A DNA stretch of 39,818 nucleotides, taken from positions 1 to 39,818 of the forward strand of contig CAJTTD010000014.1 of NCBI GenBank assembly GCA_910579205.1, written 5' to 3'. Of the stretch, positions 31,785 to 39,818 are shown one piece after another. A model generated the notes under the pieces. That model made no database searches and was not told where the DNA came from. It saw only the letters and a list, made by a program, of their open reading frames with translations. The position numbers and the translations under genes are program-made. Origin of the DNA: an uncultured Christensenella sp. GTDB lineage: Bacteria > Bacillota > Clostridia > Christensenellales > Pumilibacteraceae. Numbering within the stretch: the stretch's first letter is position 1; every line of letters starts with the position of its first letter.

Positions 31785-32978
31785 ATGAAGAAGAAAAAAT
31801 GTATAGCCATGCTATTGGCGGGCGGGCAAGGAACGCGGTTGTTTGCTCTTACGAACAGCGTTGCAAAGCCCGCGGTATCATTCGGAGCGAAGTATCGGAT
31901 AATAGATTTTCCGCTCAGCAACTGCACCAATTCGGGTATAGACACGGTGGGAGTTCTTACTCAGTATCAGCCGCTCATACTAAACGAGTACGTGGGCAAC
32001 GGCGAGCCGTGGGATCTGGATCGCAGTTACGGCGGCGTGCATACTTTGCCGCCCTATCAGGCTAAAGCGGGCGGAGAATGGTATAAAGGTACGGCAAACG
32101 CCATTTACCAGAACTTGCATTTTTTAAACGAGTACGATTCCGAACACGTGTTGATACTTTCGGGCGACCACATTTACAAGATGGACTATTCCAAAATGCT
32201 CGGCGAACACATAGCGCACAACGCCGACTGCACTATAGCGGTGATCGACGTTCCCGCCGACGAGGCGAGCAGGTTCGGCATAATGGATTTCGCCGCCGAC
32301 AAGCGCATAACGTCGTTTGAGGAAAAGCCCAAAAATCCCAAAAGCAATCATGCGAGCATGGGCGTTTATATATTCAAAAAGGAAGTGCTTGTGCGCGAAC
32401 TTATAGCCGACGAAGCGGACAAGACGTCGGTAAACGACTTCGGAAAGAACATAATACCCAAAATGCTCAATGCAGGTTGCGCGATGTATGCGTATTCTTT
32501 TTCGGGTTATTGGAAGGACGTCGGCACGGTTACGAGTTTGTGGGAAGCCAACATGGATCTGCTCGGTACAGACCCCGTCCTCGACCTCGACGATCCGTCG
32601 TTCAAAGTCTATTCGCGCAACGAGCCGTTGCCGCCGTCGTACATAGGCGTGAGCGGTAAGTTTGTCAATTCTATCATGACAACGGGCTGCGAAATTTACG
32701 GCACGGTCAAAAATTCGGTCATCGGCGAAGGCGTAACGGTAAAGGCGGGCGCGGTCGTGGAAAACAGCGTTATCATGCAAGGCTCTGTGATAGGAGGTAA
32801 CGTTAAGATCAATTACGGCATGGTAGACGAAAACGTCGTTATCGAAGACGGTTGCGTTATCGGCGACGAAAGATCGGACAAACATAACATTACGCTCATA
32901 GGCAGAGACTCCGTAATAAAAAGCGGGACAAAGCTCAAATCGGGCGAGATAGTGGAGAACGGAGGTAATAAAGCATGA
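31785..32978 (+). CDS. glgC: Glucose-1-phosphate adenylyltransferase, catalytic subunit
   Basis: 397 residues. It makes ADP-glucose, the glycogen precursor. The nucleotide-binding start is LLAGGQGTRL (Gly13 to Arg18), followed by KPAVSFGAKYRIIDFPLSN, LSGDHIYKMDY, FEEKPKNP, and the YWKDVGT motif. The C-terminal half is a left-handed beta helix of hexapeptide-like repeats. AAGGAG lies 6 nt before the ATG. It overlaps glgD by 4 bp (ATGA). It begins 63 bp after galK with no promoter or terminator visible between them, so one transcript with gal is possible. Confidence 0.95.
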   Translation: MKKKKCIAMLLAGGQGTRLFALTNSVAKPAVSFGAKYRIIDFPLSNCTNSGIDTVGVLTQYQPLILNEYVGNGEPWDLDRSYGGVHTLPPYQAKAGGEWYKGTANAIYQNLHFLNEYDSEHVLILSGDHIYKMDYSKMLGEHIAHNADCTIAVIDVPADEASRFGIMDFAADKRITSFEEKPKNPKSNHASMGVYIFKKEVLVRELIADEADKTSVNDFGKNIIPKMLNAGCAMYAYSFSGYWKDVGTVTSLWEANMDLLGTDPVLDLDDPSFKVYSRNEPLPPSYIGVSGKFVNSIMTTGCEIYGTVKNSVIGEGVTVKAGAVVENSVIMQGSVIGGNVKINYGMVDENVVIEDGCVIGDERSDKHNITLIGRDSVIKSGTKLKSGEIVENGGNKA

Positions 32979-34084
32979 AAACACTCGGTATAGTATTCGG
33001 AAATCTTCACGACAGCGATCTCGGCGAGCTTACTTCCATACGGTCCATTGCTTCCATCCCGTTCGGCGGACGGTTCCGACTGATAGATTTCGTTTTATCC
33101 AATATGGTAAACAGCGGTATAACCAAGGTCGGCGTAATAACCAAGAACAATTATCAATCGCTTATGGACCATGTGGGCAGCGGAAAGCACTGGGATCTGT
33201 CGCGTAAAAACGGCGGACTGATCATGCTCCCGCCGTATAACGACGGCGATACGAGCTTGTACCGTTCTCGGTTCGAGGCGATCAAAAACATAATGCCGTT
33301 CATATCCACATCGGATGAAGAATACGTCGTCATGAGCGATTGCGACAGCGTTTGCAATATCAACCTCGCCGACGTTGTTCAACGCCATATAGACAATCAT
33401 GCCGATATCACCATAGTAACGCGCAAAAAAGAATTGGTCAACAAGAAGTCGCGTACGGTGATAGAAACGGACAAGGACGGGCGAGTGATAAACGTAGTCA
33501 ATACCGATAAAGCTCGCGGCGAAAATACGGTGTTCACCAATATTCTCGTAATGAACAGAAAGTTCTTGTTGCACATTCTCGAAAACGCGACGGAACTCAA
33601 CTACAACAGCTTTTCCGGAGACGTGCTTGTGCGCGGCGCTAAGGACTACAGAATATTCACGTATATGCAGAACGGCTACTTCGCCAATATAGACAGCATA
33701 GCCAATTACTATAAGCATTCGCTCGAACTGCTCGATAAAGATATACGGGACGAGCTGTTTTATAGCGACGGCGCAAACATCTATACCAAAGTGCGCGACA
33801 GCGCGCCGTGTAAGATAGGCAATGACGCTATAATTTCCAACTCGCTCATAGCCGACGGCTGCGTGATAGAAGGCGAAGTTCGCAATTCCATATTGTTTCG
33901 CGGCGTCAAAGTGGCGAAGGGTACGAAAATAACCAATTCCATAGTTTTCCAAGATACCGAAATAGGACAAAACAGCGTTCTCAACTGCGTTATCGCGGAC
34001 AAACGCGTTACGGTGCTCGAGGGAAGAATGCTGTCGGGACACGAAACGCACCCGTATTACATAGCAAAACACGCCGTTATCTGA
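32975..34084 (+). CDS. glgD: GlgD, non-catalytic partner of GlgC
   Basis: 369 residues, related to GlgC throughout. The GGxGTRL loop is replaced by FGNLHDSDLGELTSIRSIAS, as usual for GlgD of Firmicutes. It keeps the FGGRFRLIDFVLSNMVNSGI segment and the C-terminal beta helix (SLIADGCVIEG, SIVFQDTEIGQ). In Bacillus and related bacteria GlgD joins GlgC and raises its activity. The 4-bp overlap with glgC and the glgA gene 30 bp further on support a three-gene glycogen operon. Confidence 0.95.
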   Translation: MKTLGIVFGNLHDSDLGELTSIRSIASIPFGGRFRLIDFVLSNMVNSGITKVGVITKNNYQSLMDHVGSGKHWDLSRKNGGLIMLPPYNDGDTSLYRSRFEAIKNIMPFISTSDEEYVVMSDCDSVCNINLADVVQRHIDNHADITIVTRKKELVNKKSRTVIETDKDGRVINVVNTDKARGENTVFTNILVMNRKFLLHILENATELNYNSFSGDVLVRGAKDYRIFTYMQNGYFANIDSIANYYKHSLELLDKDIRDELFYSDGANIYTKVRDSAPCKIGNDAIISNSLIADGCVIEGEVRNSILFRGVKVAKGTKITNSIVFQDTEIGQNSVLNCVIADKRVTVLEGRMLSGHETHPYYIAKHAVI

Positions 34085-34114
34085 TAGGCGTCAGCAACAA
34101 ATAGGAGATATAAA

Positions 34115-35743
34115 ATGCCCAAAAAATCTGATACGACCGCAAAGAAGCCGTCCGCCAAAAAGACAACGACGGCTAAGCCCGCGGGAACTAAAAAGACTTC
34201 GGTCAACGCAGCCGATGTCAAAGCGGATAGAGCGGTAAAAGCCGAATGTACGAAGCCACCCGTCGAACGCGCTTGCGAAAAATCGGCGGCGGCAAAAAAA
34301 ACCGTCGCTAAGAAACATATATTGTTTGTCTGTTCGGAGGCTTTCCCGTTTGCGGGGACGGGCGGATTAGGCGAAGTTATGGGCAGCTTGCCCGCCGCTA
34401 TAAACGACGGGGATAACTACGAAGCGCGCGTCATCCTTCCGTTGTACGACAGTTTTCCCAAAGACCGTAGATGCGAACTCGAGTTCGTGCGTTATATATA
34501 CGTACAGTTATCGTGGCGCAATCAGTACTGCGGGCTTTTCCGTTTAAAGCAAGGAAATACAGTGTATTACTTCGTTGACAACGAGTATTACTACAAGCGT
34601 TCGAGCCTTTACGGACACGGCGACGACGTGGAGCGTTTTGCGTTTTTGTCAAAAGCCGTTCTCGACTTAATTCCGTACTTGGATTATAAGCCCGACGTTT
34701 TGCATTGCAACGATTGGCAGACCGCGCTCGTTCCCATTTATTACAAACTGTTTTATATGTACCGCCCCGAATATTCCGATATAAAAACGGTGTTTACCAT
34801 TCACAATATCGAATACCAAGGCTGGGCGGACAGATATATGCTCGGCGATGTTTTCGGTATTCCCGATTACGAGTTCGGAAGTTTGGAGCATTTCGGCGAG
34901 ATAAATCTGATGAAAGGCGCAATAGACTATTCGGACTCCGTTACTACGGTAAGCCCCACTTACGCTCAAGAAATTTTATCTCAAGAATACGGACACACGC
35001 TCGACGGCGATCTCGTGCGCAACGCGCATAAATTGCGCGGCATTCTAAACGGCGTAGATACCGCTACCTACGATCCCGAGACCAATCCCGCGCTGTTCGC
35101 GCACTATTCTGCGGACGACAGATCGGGCAAAGCTACCGATAAGCGCGAGCTGCAAAAAATGCTCGGACTGCCAGAACGGAGCGACGTTCCCGTTATCGCC
35201 ATGATAACGCGGCTTGCGGCACATAAGGGCGTTGATATAGTCAAAGCCGCAATGGACGAATTAATGTCGCGCGACGTGCAAGTGATCATGCTCGGTACGG
35301 GCGACAGCGACTATGAAAACTATTTCAGATACGTGCAAGACATTTACGGCAATAAAATGCGCGCCGTAATAGCATTCAACAAAGATCTTTCGCACAAGAT
35401 ATATTCGGGCGCGGATATGTTTTTGATGCCCAGCCGCAGCGAGCCGTGCGGACTCAGCCAAATGATGGCGTGTCGGTACGGAACTATACCCATCGTGCGC
35501 GAAACGGGCGGGCTAAAGGATTCCATAACGGACGCGTACAACGGGGACTTCGGCAACGGTTACAAGTTCGCACGCTATGCCGCGGACGATCTCGTGGGCG
35601 CGGTTGACAGAGCGTTGGGCTTGTACCGCGACTATCCCGATAAGTGGAACGGACTTGTAGACAGAGCCATGCGCACTGATTTCTCGTGGAAAAACAGCGC
35701 TAAAGAGTACGTTAAGCTCTATAACGATTTGCTGTCCCGATAA
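34115..35743 (+). CDS. glgA: Glycogen synthase with a basic N-terminal extension
   Basis: 542 residues, about 65 more than usual at the N terminus. Residues 1-67 are a Lys/Ala/Thr-rich, histone H1-like tail (for example KKPSAKKTTTAKPAGTKK). The GT5 synthase begins at HILFVCSEAFPFAGTGG. Gly81 stands where most GlgA have Lys of the KTGGL ADP-glucose motif; some clostridial forms also vary here. The rest is normal: HCNDWQTAL, FTIHNIEYQGW, VTTVSPTYAQEI, ILNGVD, MITRLAAHKG, and the C-terminal PSRSEPCGLSQM with TGGL. It elongates alpha-1,4-glucan from ADP-glucose. GGAG precedes the ATG. An internal start after the tail is not supported by a ribosome site. Confidence 0.93.
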   Translation: MPKKSDTTAKKPSAKKTTTAKPAGTKKTSVNAADVKADRAVKAECTKPPVERACEKSAAAKKTVAKKHILFVCSEAFPFAGTGGLGEVMGSLPAAINDGDNYEARVILPLYDSFPKDRRCELEFVRYIYVQLSWRNQYCGLFRLKQGNTVYYFVDNEYYYKRSSLYGHGDDVERFAFLSKAVLDLIPYLDYKPDVLHCNDWQTALVPIYYKLFYMYRPEYSDIKTVFTIHNIEYQGWADRYMLGDVFGIPDYEFGSLEHFGEINLMKGAIDYSDSVTTVSPTYAQEILSQEYGHTLDGDLVRNAHKLRGILNGVDTATYDPETNPALFAHYSADDRSGKATDKRELQKMLGLPERSDVPVIAMITRLAAHKGVDIVKAAMDELMSRDVQVIMLGTGDSDYENYFRYVQDIYGNKMRAVIAFNKDLSHKIYSGADMFLMPSRSEPCGLSQMMACRYGTIPIVRETGGLKDSITDAYNGDFGNGYKFARYAADDLVGAVDRALGLYRDYPDKWNGLVDRAMRTDFSWKNSAKEYVKLYNDLLSR

Positions 35744-35825
35744 ATCGTCGTTTTAGTGTCCGTCTTATGCGCAAAGCCGACGGAAAAACGGTTATACCGC
35801 GACGGCGGTCGAACGTCTGTGATTG

Positions 35826-35857
35826 AAAAGCGTCGCTTGATTAAGAGAGGCGCTTTT
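35826..35857 (+). terminator. Possible terminator after glgA
   Basis: AAAAGCG (35826-35832) pairs with CGCTTTT (35851-35857), with further imperfect pairing inside. The T run is only four long. It lies 83 bp after the glgA stop and 26 bp before the fructokinase gene. Confidence 0.5.
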
Positions 35858-35883
35858 GATATTATTGTTATTGCGAGGTCAGT

Positions 35884-36798
35884 ATGATAATCAGCGTCGG
35901 AGAGATACTTGCCGATATGATAGGATCGGGCACGCGTGAAAACCCCGCGTTTATGTTCAAAGCGGGCGGCGCGCCTTTCAATGTTGCTTGCGCCGCGAAA
36001 AAGTTCGGTGCGAAAGTCGCTTTTTACGGCAGCGTCGGAAACGACGTGATAGGCGACCGTTTATGCGAGTTCGCACGGTCGAGAGATTTCGATCGGCTCA
36101 GCATAGAGCGTCGCGCCGATGCAAACACTACGCTTGCTTTTGTTAGCGTGGACGAATGCGGCGAGCGCGAATTCGGGTTTTACAGAAAGCATACCGCCGA
36201 CGCATTGTTGCCCAAAATACCCGATGACGTTATAAAAAGCGCCAACATAGTTCATATCGGGTCTTTGATGCTGTCCGAGGAGTCGGGAGCAGAGTATGCG
36301 ACGGAGCTTATGTCAAGGGCGCACGCTCTCGGCAAAAAAATCAGTTTCGATACGAATTTCAGAACGGATATTTTCAGCGACACGGAAGCGGCTGTACAAA
36401 CGTATAAAAGGATATTCGCGGCGGCGGATATCATCAAATTTTCCCAAGACGAGCTCGACGTATTCGGAAAACAATATGTGGATAAGGAGCTTAAAGACAA
36501 ATACGTTTTTATCTCCATGTCCGCGCGCGGAAGCATATGGCAAGCAAAAGGGGAATGCGGGCATGTCTCGTCTACTCCCGTAAAAGCGGTGGATACTACG
36601 GGCGCGGGCGACGCTTTTTTCGCGGGCGTTTTGACCGTTCTCGATGAAGCGCAGAGCTACGAATACAGCGCCGACACTTTGAACTTTGCACTGTCTTTCG
36701 GCAATGCGTGCGGCGCGCTCAATACTTTGGGCTACGGCGCGATAGACTGTCTGCCCGATAGAGCTGCCGTCGTGAAATTTATGTCGCTCAAGGCTTAA
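35884..36798 (+). CDS. scrK: Fructokinase, PfkB family
   Basis: 304 residues, ribokinase fold. It phosphorylates fructose, probably giving fructose 6-phosphate. Motifs are GGAPFNVACAAKKFG (substrate region), and DTTGAGDAFFAG (237-248) with the anion hole and the catalytic Asp243. Pairing with the GH32 gene that follows, whose ribosome site overlaps this stop codon, supports fructose as the substrate rather than ribose or a nucleoside. GAGGTC lies upstream of the ATG. Confidence 0.88.
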   Translation: MIISVGEILADMIGSGTRENPAFMFKAGGAPFNVACAAKKFGAKVAFYGSVGNDVIGDRLCEFARSRDFDRLSIERRADANTTLAFVSVDECGEREFGFYRKHTADALLPKIPDDVIKSANIVHIGSLMLSEESGAEYATELMSRAHALGKKISFDTNFRTDIFSDTEAAVQTYKRIFAAADIIKFSQDELDVFGKQYVDKELKDKYVFISMSARGSIWQAKGECGHVSSTPVKAVDTTGAGDAFFAGVLTVLDEAQSYEYSADTLNFALSFGNACGALNTLGYGAIDCLPDRAAVVKFMSLKA

Positions 36799-36809
36799 GG
36801 AGGTATGCA

Positions 36810-38210
36810 ATGGTAAACGATCGCGCATTGCGTCCGAAATTCCATATAACGGGCGGTAACGGTTGGATAAACGATCCCAACGGTTTGATAATTCATAACG
36901 GGCGATATCATGCGTTTTTTCAGTACAATCCCCACGGCACGGAATGGGGAAATATAAGTTGGGGGCACGTCGTAAGCGACGACCTTACGCATTGGAAGCA
37001 AATGCCCGTCGCGCTCGTTCCTTCAACCGACGGCGCGGATAAGGACGGTTGTTTTTCGGGCAGCGCGATAGAATGGAATGGTAAAATTTGGCTCTTGTAT
37101 ACAGGGCATTCGGTTGACAAAGAGACTGAAACCGTAACGCAAGTCCAGTGCCTCGCAAGCAGTTCGGATGGGACGGAATTTACAAAGCACGGCGTGGTAA
37201 TAGGCTCGGAGCTGTTGCCGCAAGGCTATTGTCGTGGCGATTTCCGCGATCCCAAAGTGTGGAGGAAAAACGACAAATTTTGGTGCGTGCTCGCAGCACG
37301 GGCTGTAGGCGGAAAAGGCAGAGTGTTGTTGTATTCGTCGAAAGACATGTTCGATTGGCGGTTCGTAGGCGATCTTTTCGGTAGAGATAGCGATTGCGAT
37401 ATGATAGAATGCCCCGACTATATAGACGAATTGGGGGTTTTGACAGTTAGCGAAATGTCCCGTCCGCCCGAAGGATACTTGCATTTAAACAGCTGTACGA
37501 CGCGCTGGATGCAAGGCAGTCTCGATTACGAAAAAGGCAAATTCGAGTATCGCTCGAGCGGCATATGCGATCACGGCTTCGACTTTTACGCGCCGCAATC
37601 GTTTAACGGCGCGCCTATTTTAATAGCGTGGTTGAATATGTGGGGCAGAAGCGATCCCGCTAAAAGATACGGATTCAACGGCACGCTTAGCGTTCCGCGC
37701 GAGTTGTCGGTCGTAAACGGCGAACTTTGTCAACGACCTATCGTCAATGCGCGTAAGGTGTACGAAACGACCGTTAACGGCAAGCTCGAAGATAAGTTTA
37801 AAACGGGCATGCTCGCAATATCGGTGGAAGAACTGCGAAAGTTCAAGCTGATACTGCGCAAAAGCGCGCAAAACCATACTCGTTTCGAATTGAAGGACGG
37901 CGTTTGGGTATTCGATAGATCTATGTCGGGCGAACAGATCACTGGTAGCGAAAAGGACGCCGACAGCGTGGCGGGAATACGAAGAATGCCGTATTTCGAT
38001 AAAAAGATCACCGATATAGTGATAGTCGGCGACGAATTTTCCGTTGAGATATTTGTTGACGGTAAAGCTTTATCGTCTTTGTTGTATCCCGATCATGACG
38101 CGGACGCTCTCGAATTGGAGATCGATTGCGCGGCTTGCGTTTATTCGCGGTACGAAATAGCGGAAGACGACCGTTTAAAAACATTGATACGGCGCGAGGA
38201 TTGCATTTAG
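36810..38210 (+). CDS. sacA: GH32 beta-fructosidase (sucrose or sucrose-6-phosphate hydrolase)
   Basis: 466 residues, without signal peptide, so cytosolic. It cleaves beta-fructosides such as sucrose or its 6-phosphate. The catalytic nucleophile is Asp22 in WINDPNG, the transition-state Asp147 is in FRDPKVW, and the acid/base Glu200 is in the EC motif (IECPDY). FSGSA and the WGHVVSDDLTHW segment are also present. The beta-sandwich C-terminal module begins near residue 320. AAGGAGGT overlaps the scrK stop and lies 5 nt before the ATG. No PTS or other sucrose transporter is in the window, so whether the substrate arrives phosphorylated is not shown. Confidence 0.93.
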   Translation: MVNDRALRPKFHITGGNGWINDPNGLIIHNGRYHAFFQYNPHGTEWGNISWGHVVSDDLTHWKQMPVALVPSTDGADKDGCFSGSAIEWNGKIWLLYTGHSVDKETETVTQVQCLASSSDGTEFTKHGVVIGSELLPQGYCRGDFRDPKVWRKNDKFWCVLAARAVGGKGRVLLYSSKDMFDWRFVGDLFGRDSDCDMIECPDYIDELGVLTVSEMSRPPEGYLHLNSCTTRWMQGSLDYEKGKFEYRSSGICDHGFDFYAPQSFNGAPILIAWLNMWGRSDPAKRYGFNGTLSVPRELSVVNGELCQRPIVNARKVYETTVNGKLEDKFKTGMLAISVEELRKFKLILRKSAQNHTRFELKDGVWVFDRSMSGEQITGSEKDADSVAGIRRMPYFDKKITDIVIVGDEFSVEIFVDGKALSSLLYPDHDADALELEIDCAACVYSRYEIAEDDRLKTLIRREDCI

Positions 38211-38355
38211 ATATCGTAATATTTTGACAGTGTATAGCGTTAGGAAATAAAGATATAGATATAGCGCAATAGGACAGTTTAGTGTTATGGGGCTTTGTAA
38301 AAATTTGCCGTGGCTATCGTTTGCAATATCATGTTTTTGTAACAGTAATAAGCAA

Positions 38356-38398
38356 TAAAAATAACGCAAGTCGAATGCTGTTCAACTTGCGTTATTTT
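38356..38398 (-). terminator. Terminator of the tRNA-Leu gene, possibly bidirectional
   Basis: A 12-bp stem (38360-38371 with 38385-38396) and a 13-nt loop. On the minus strand TTTTTATT follows; on the plus strand a shorter TTTT does, so it may also stop transcripts from sacA. Confidence 0.8.
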
Positions 38399-38399
38399 G

Positions 38400-38487
38400 T
38401 GGTGCCGGTGATCGGAGTCGAACCGATACGGGTTATTAGCCCACCGGATTTTGAGTCCGGCGCGTCTGCCAATTCCACCACACCGGC
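38400..38487 (-). tRNA. tRNA-Leu (anticodon CAA)
   Basis: The acceptor stem pairs GCCGGTG (38487-38481) with CACCGGC (38410-38404). The anticodon stem CCGGA/TCCGG holds the loop CTCAAAA, giving anticodon CAA. A long variable arm fits a leucine tRNA, the T arm contains GGTTCGACTCC, the discriminator is A, and CCA is encoded at 38402-38400. A promoter and terminator flank it. Confidence 0.95.
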
Positions 38488-38499
38488 AAAAGCATAAAG

Positions 38500-38528
38500 A
38501 GTGTACAATAATTCGGTAAATTTGTCAA
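38500..38528 (-). promoter_or_regulatory. Promoter of tRNA-Leu
   Basis: On the minus strand, consensus TTGACA (38528-38523), a 17-bp spacer and TACACT (38505-38500), 12 bp before the tRNA. Confidence 0.75.
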
Positions 38529-38653
38529 GCGTTTTTACAGTTGCTGCCGAAATTTATGTGTTCATAAAGCAAGATCAAACTGAGCTGTCGATGTTTGTTT
38601 AATGCGGTTATCGCATTTTCGTCGCAGATAAAATATATAGTTCATAGAAAATA

Positions 38654-38682
38654 TTGACAAAATATGAACAATGTGTTAACAT
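38654..38682 (+). promoter_or_regulatory. Promoter of the glycine-rich protein gene
   Basis: Consensus TTGACA (38654-38659), a 17-bp spacer and TAACAT (38677-38682), 55 bp before the start codon. Confidence 0.65.
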
Positions 38683-38701
38683 TTATCTGTATACCCATAT
38701 A

Positions 38702-38723
38702 ATTGTGAACAAATTGTGAACAA
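38702..38723 (+). repeat. Tandem 11-bp repeat in the leader
   Basis: ATTGTGAACAA occurs twice in direct succession, just before the AGGAG of the gene at 38738. It may be a regulatory site between promoter and start codon. Confidence 0.6.
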
Positions 38724-38737
38724 AATAGGAGACTGAA

Positions 38738-39818
38738 ATGAAGAACGTCGGTAAGCAGTCCGCAATGATTAAACGAATAATAATAACATGCGCATGCGTT
38801 ATAGTAGCAATAGTAGCGGCTATAGCGTCGGTATTGAGCATAGATAGGTCAAAGCGAATCTCTGTGGAAAATGCGCTCGGCGGCGACGTGCAAGCGTCTA
38901 CGACGGCAACGTACAGCACGGCGGGAACATATAATTTTGCAACGGCAACTGGCACGATCGCAAACAATAAAGTCGGAAGATTAAAAAACGGCGATGTAAT
39001 GGCGTTTAGCTTTTGTAGTGGAATATTTACAGTAACTTTACCCAAAGGTACATACAAGCTTGAAGTATGGGGCGCACAAGGCGGCAATGCGGGCACATAC
39101 TCTAGTTCAAATTCGGCAACCGGCGGTTTAGGAGGGTATACATACGGTACATATAATGTAACAGGAACGAGTGAGACACTATATGTATATGTCGGCGGTC
39201 AAGGCGCTTCTACCACAGGAGTTAAAGTATCATCAGAACAAGTAGCAGGTGGTTGGAACGGCGGAGGAAGCGGTTTACAAATGGGTATGACGGGCGGCGG
39301 TGGCGCTACCGATATACGTAAAGTTTACGAAGCAATGAATTATAATTCATCCACAAAAATGTACACTACTGGTACTACGTCATTGAATTCACGCATTATT
39401 GTAGCGGGTGGCGGCGGTGGCGGCGGAAACGCTTCATCTGAGACTGCTTTGAGGTCCAACGGCGGACCCGGTGGTGGGGCTAATGCAACAACATTGGCTA
39501 ACAGCACGCAATATTCTAATCGGACTCCGGGCGGTGGCGGAAAATCAAATGCGGGCGGAACAAGTCATACCACTCCTACAGTTGCGTCGGGTTTTGGAGT
39601 TGGAGCGGGCGGATCTGGAACAAACCTTCGTGGCGGCGGCGGTGGCGGCTGGTACGGCGGCGGCATGGGAGATAATAGTACCGGTGGTGGAGGAGGTTCT
39701 AGTTACATCGGCGGAGTAACGGGCGGCTCAATGTCGAGCGGACAAAGGAGCGGGAACGGCGAAGCGAAGATAACCGCGGTGAACGTAAACAGTCCTCCTG
39801 TTCAACAGAGCAAGAGTA
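38738..39818 (+). CDS. Glycine-rich exported protein, cut by the right edge
   Basis: The frame runs from ATG 38738 (AGGAG 6 nt upstream) to the edge without a stop, over 360 codons. The start has a basic stretch and one hydrophobic helix (about 13-34), a signal peptide or anchor. From about residue 90 the sequence follows the glycine-rich domain related to the extracellular part of ALK-type receptors (Pfam Gly_rich type): TLPKGTYKLEVWGAQGG, LYVYVGGQG, GGGGATDIRKV, RIIVAGGGGGGG, GGGGGWYGGGMG, GGGGSSYIGGV, GEAKITAV. Such domains occur in large surface proteins of gut Clostridia. The end (NSPPVQQSKS) suggests that another domain follows outside the window. The role is probably adhesion or surface structure, but this is inferred. 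Confidence 0.82.
   Translation, partial: MKNVGKQSAMIKRIIITCACVIVAIVAAIASVLSIDRSKRISVENALGGDVQASTTATYSTAGTYNFATATGTIANNKVGRLKNGDVMAFSFCSGIFTVTLPKGTYKLEVWGAQGGNAGTYSSSNSATGGLGGYTYGTYNVTGTSETLYVYVGGQGASTTGVKVSSEQVAGGWNGGGSGLQMGMTGGGGATDIRKVYEAMNYNSSTKMYTTGTTSLNSRIIVAGGGGGGGNASSETALRSNGGPGGGANATTLANSTQYSNRTPGGGGKSNAGGTSHTTPTVASGFGVGAGGSGTNLRGGGGGGWYGGGMGDNSTGGGGGSSYIGGVTGGSMSSGQRSGNGEAKITAVNVNSPPVQQSKS

Noticed and set aside
38400..38487. tRNA-Leu as an integration site for a mobile element
   Set aside because: No integrase, excisionase or repeated tRNA 3' end is visible on either side.
39400..39720. GGC/GGT-rich stretch as a repeat array or CRISPR
   Set aside because: The repetition comes from glycine codons of one continuous reading frame; there are no constant repeats with unique spacers here or elsewhere in the window.

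Overview
The window looks like a piece of chromosome from an anaerobic member of the Clostridia/Firmicutes, probably an uncultured gut lineage. This is an inference from several signs: a CwlD-type amidase, a paired GlgC/GlgD, a class II (Firmicutes-type) GalT, strong AGGAGG ribosome sites, sigma-A promoters with 17-18 bp spacers, a tRNA with encoded CCA, and a mid-GC base composition combined with heavy use of the ATA isoleucine codon. No species can be named from the sequence alone.

Layout. 1-390: the cytoplasmic tail of a membrane protein cut by the left edge, then a strong terminator. 421-1405: a small orphan fragment of phage-like genes on the minus strand. A sigma-A promoter, a compact pseudoknot-capable structured RNA and a terminator lie inside it on the plus strand (749-861). 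1587-6635: envelope genes, namely an M1-peptidase lipoprotein, a CwlD-like amidase, LemA, and a DUF2207 membrane protein. 6682-13504: a tightly packed aromatic amino acid operon tyrA-aroC-aroB-aroA-aroE-aroQ-aroK, in which the shikimate kinase is fused to a HAD phosphatase domain. 13599-17952: a phosphohexomutase with a very acidic tail, transketolase (source of erythrose 4-phosphate) and a YfbR-like nucleotidase.

18027-21016: an AT-rich accessory island set between two intrinsic terminators. It holds small unknown genes, two of them paralogues sharing an almost identical 86-bp start, with repeated promoter segments and a decayed reading frame. 21109-27338 (minus strand): argC-argB-argD, then argF-GNAT-degV-GNAT from its own promoter. 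argJ, usual in clostridial arginine clusters, is absent, and a GNAT acetyltransferase follows argF at once. 27557-28888: a zinc-ribbon/coiled-coil membrane protein divergent from argC. 29141-38210: carbohydrate genes galT-galK, glgC-glgD-glgA, and a fructokinase with a GH32 beta-fructosidase. Together these could turn galactose and sucrose into hexose phosphates and ADP-glucose for glycogen. 38400-38487: tRNA-Leu(CAA). 38738 to the right edge: a glycine-rich exported protein that is still open at the edge.

The most unusual items are the self-contained small RNA gene at 749-861, the shikimate kinase-HAD fusion, and the duplicated cassette island at 18-21 kb.
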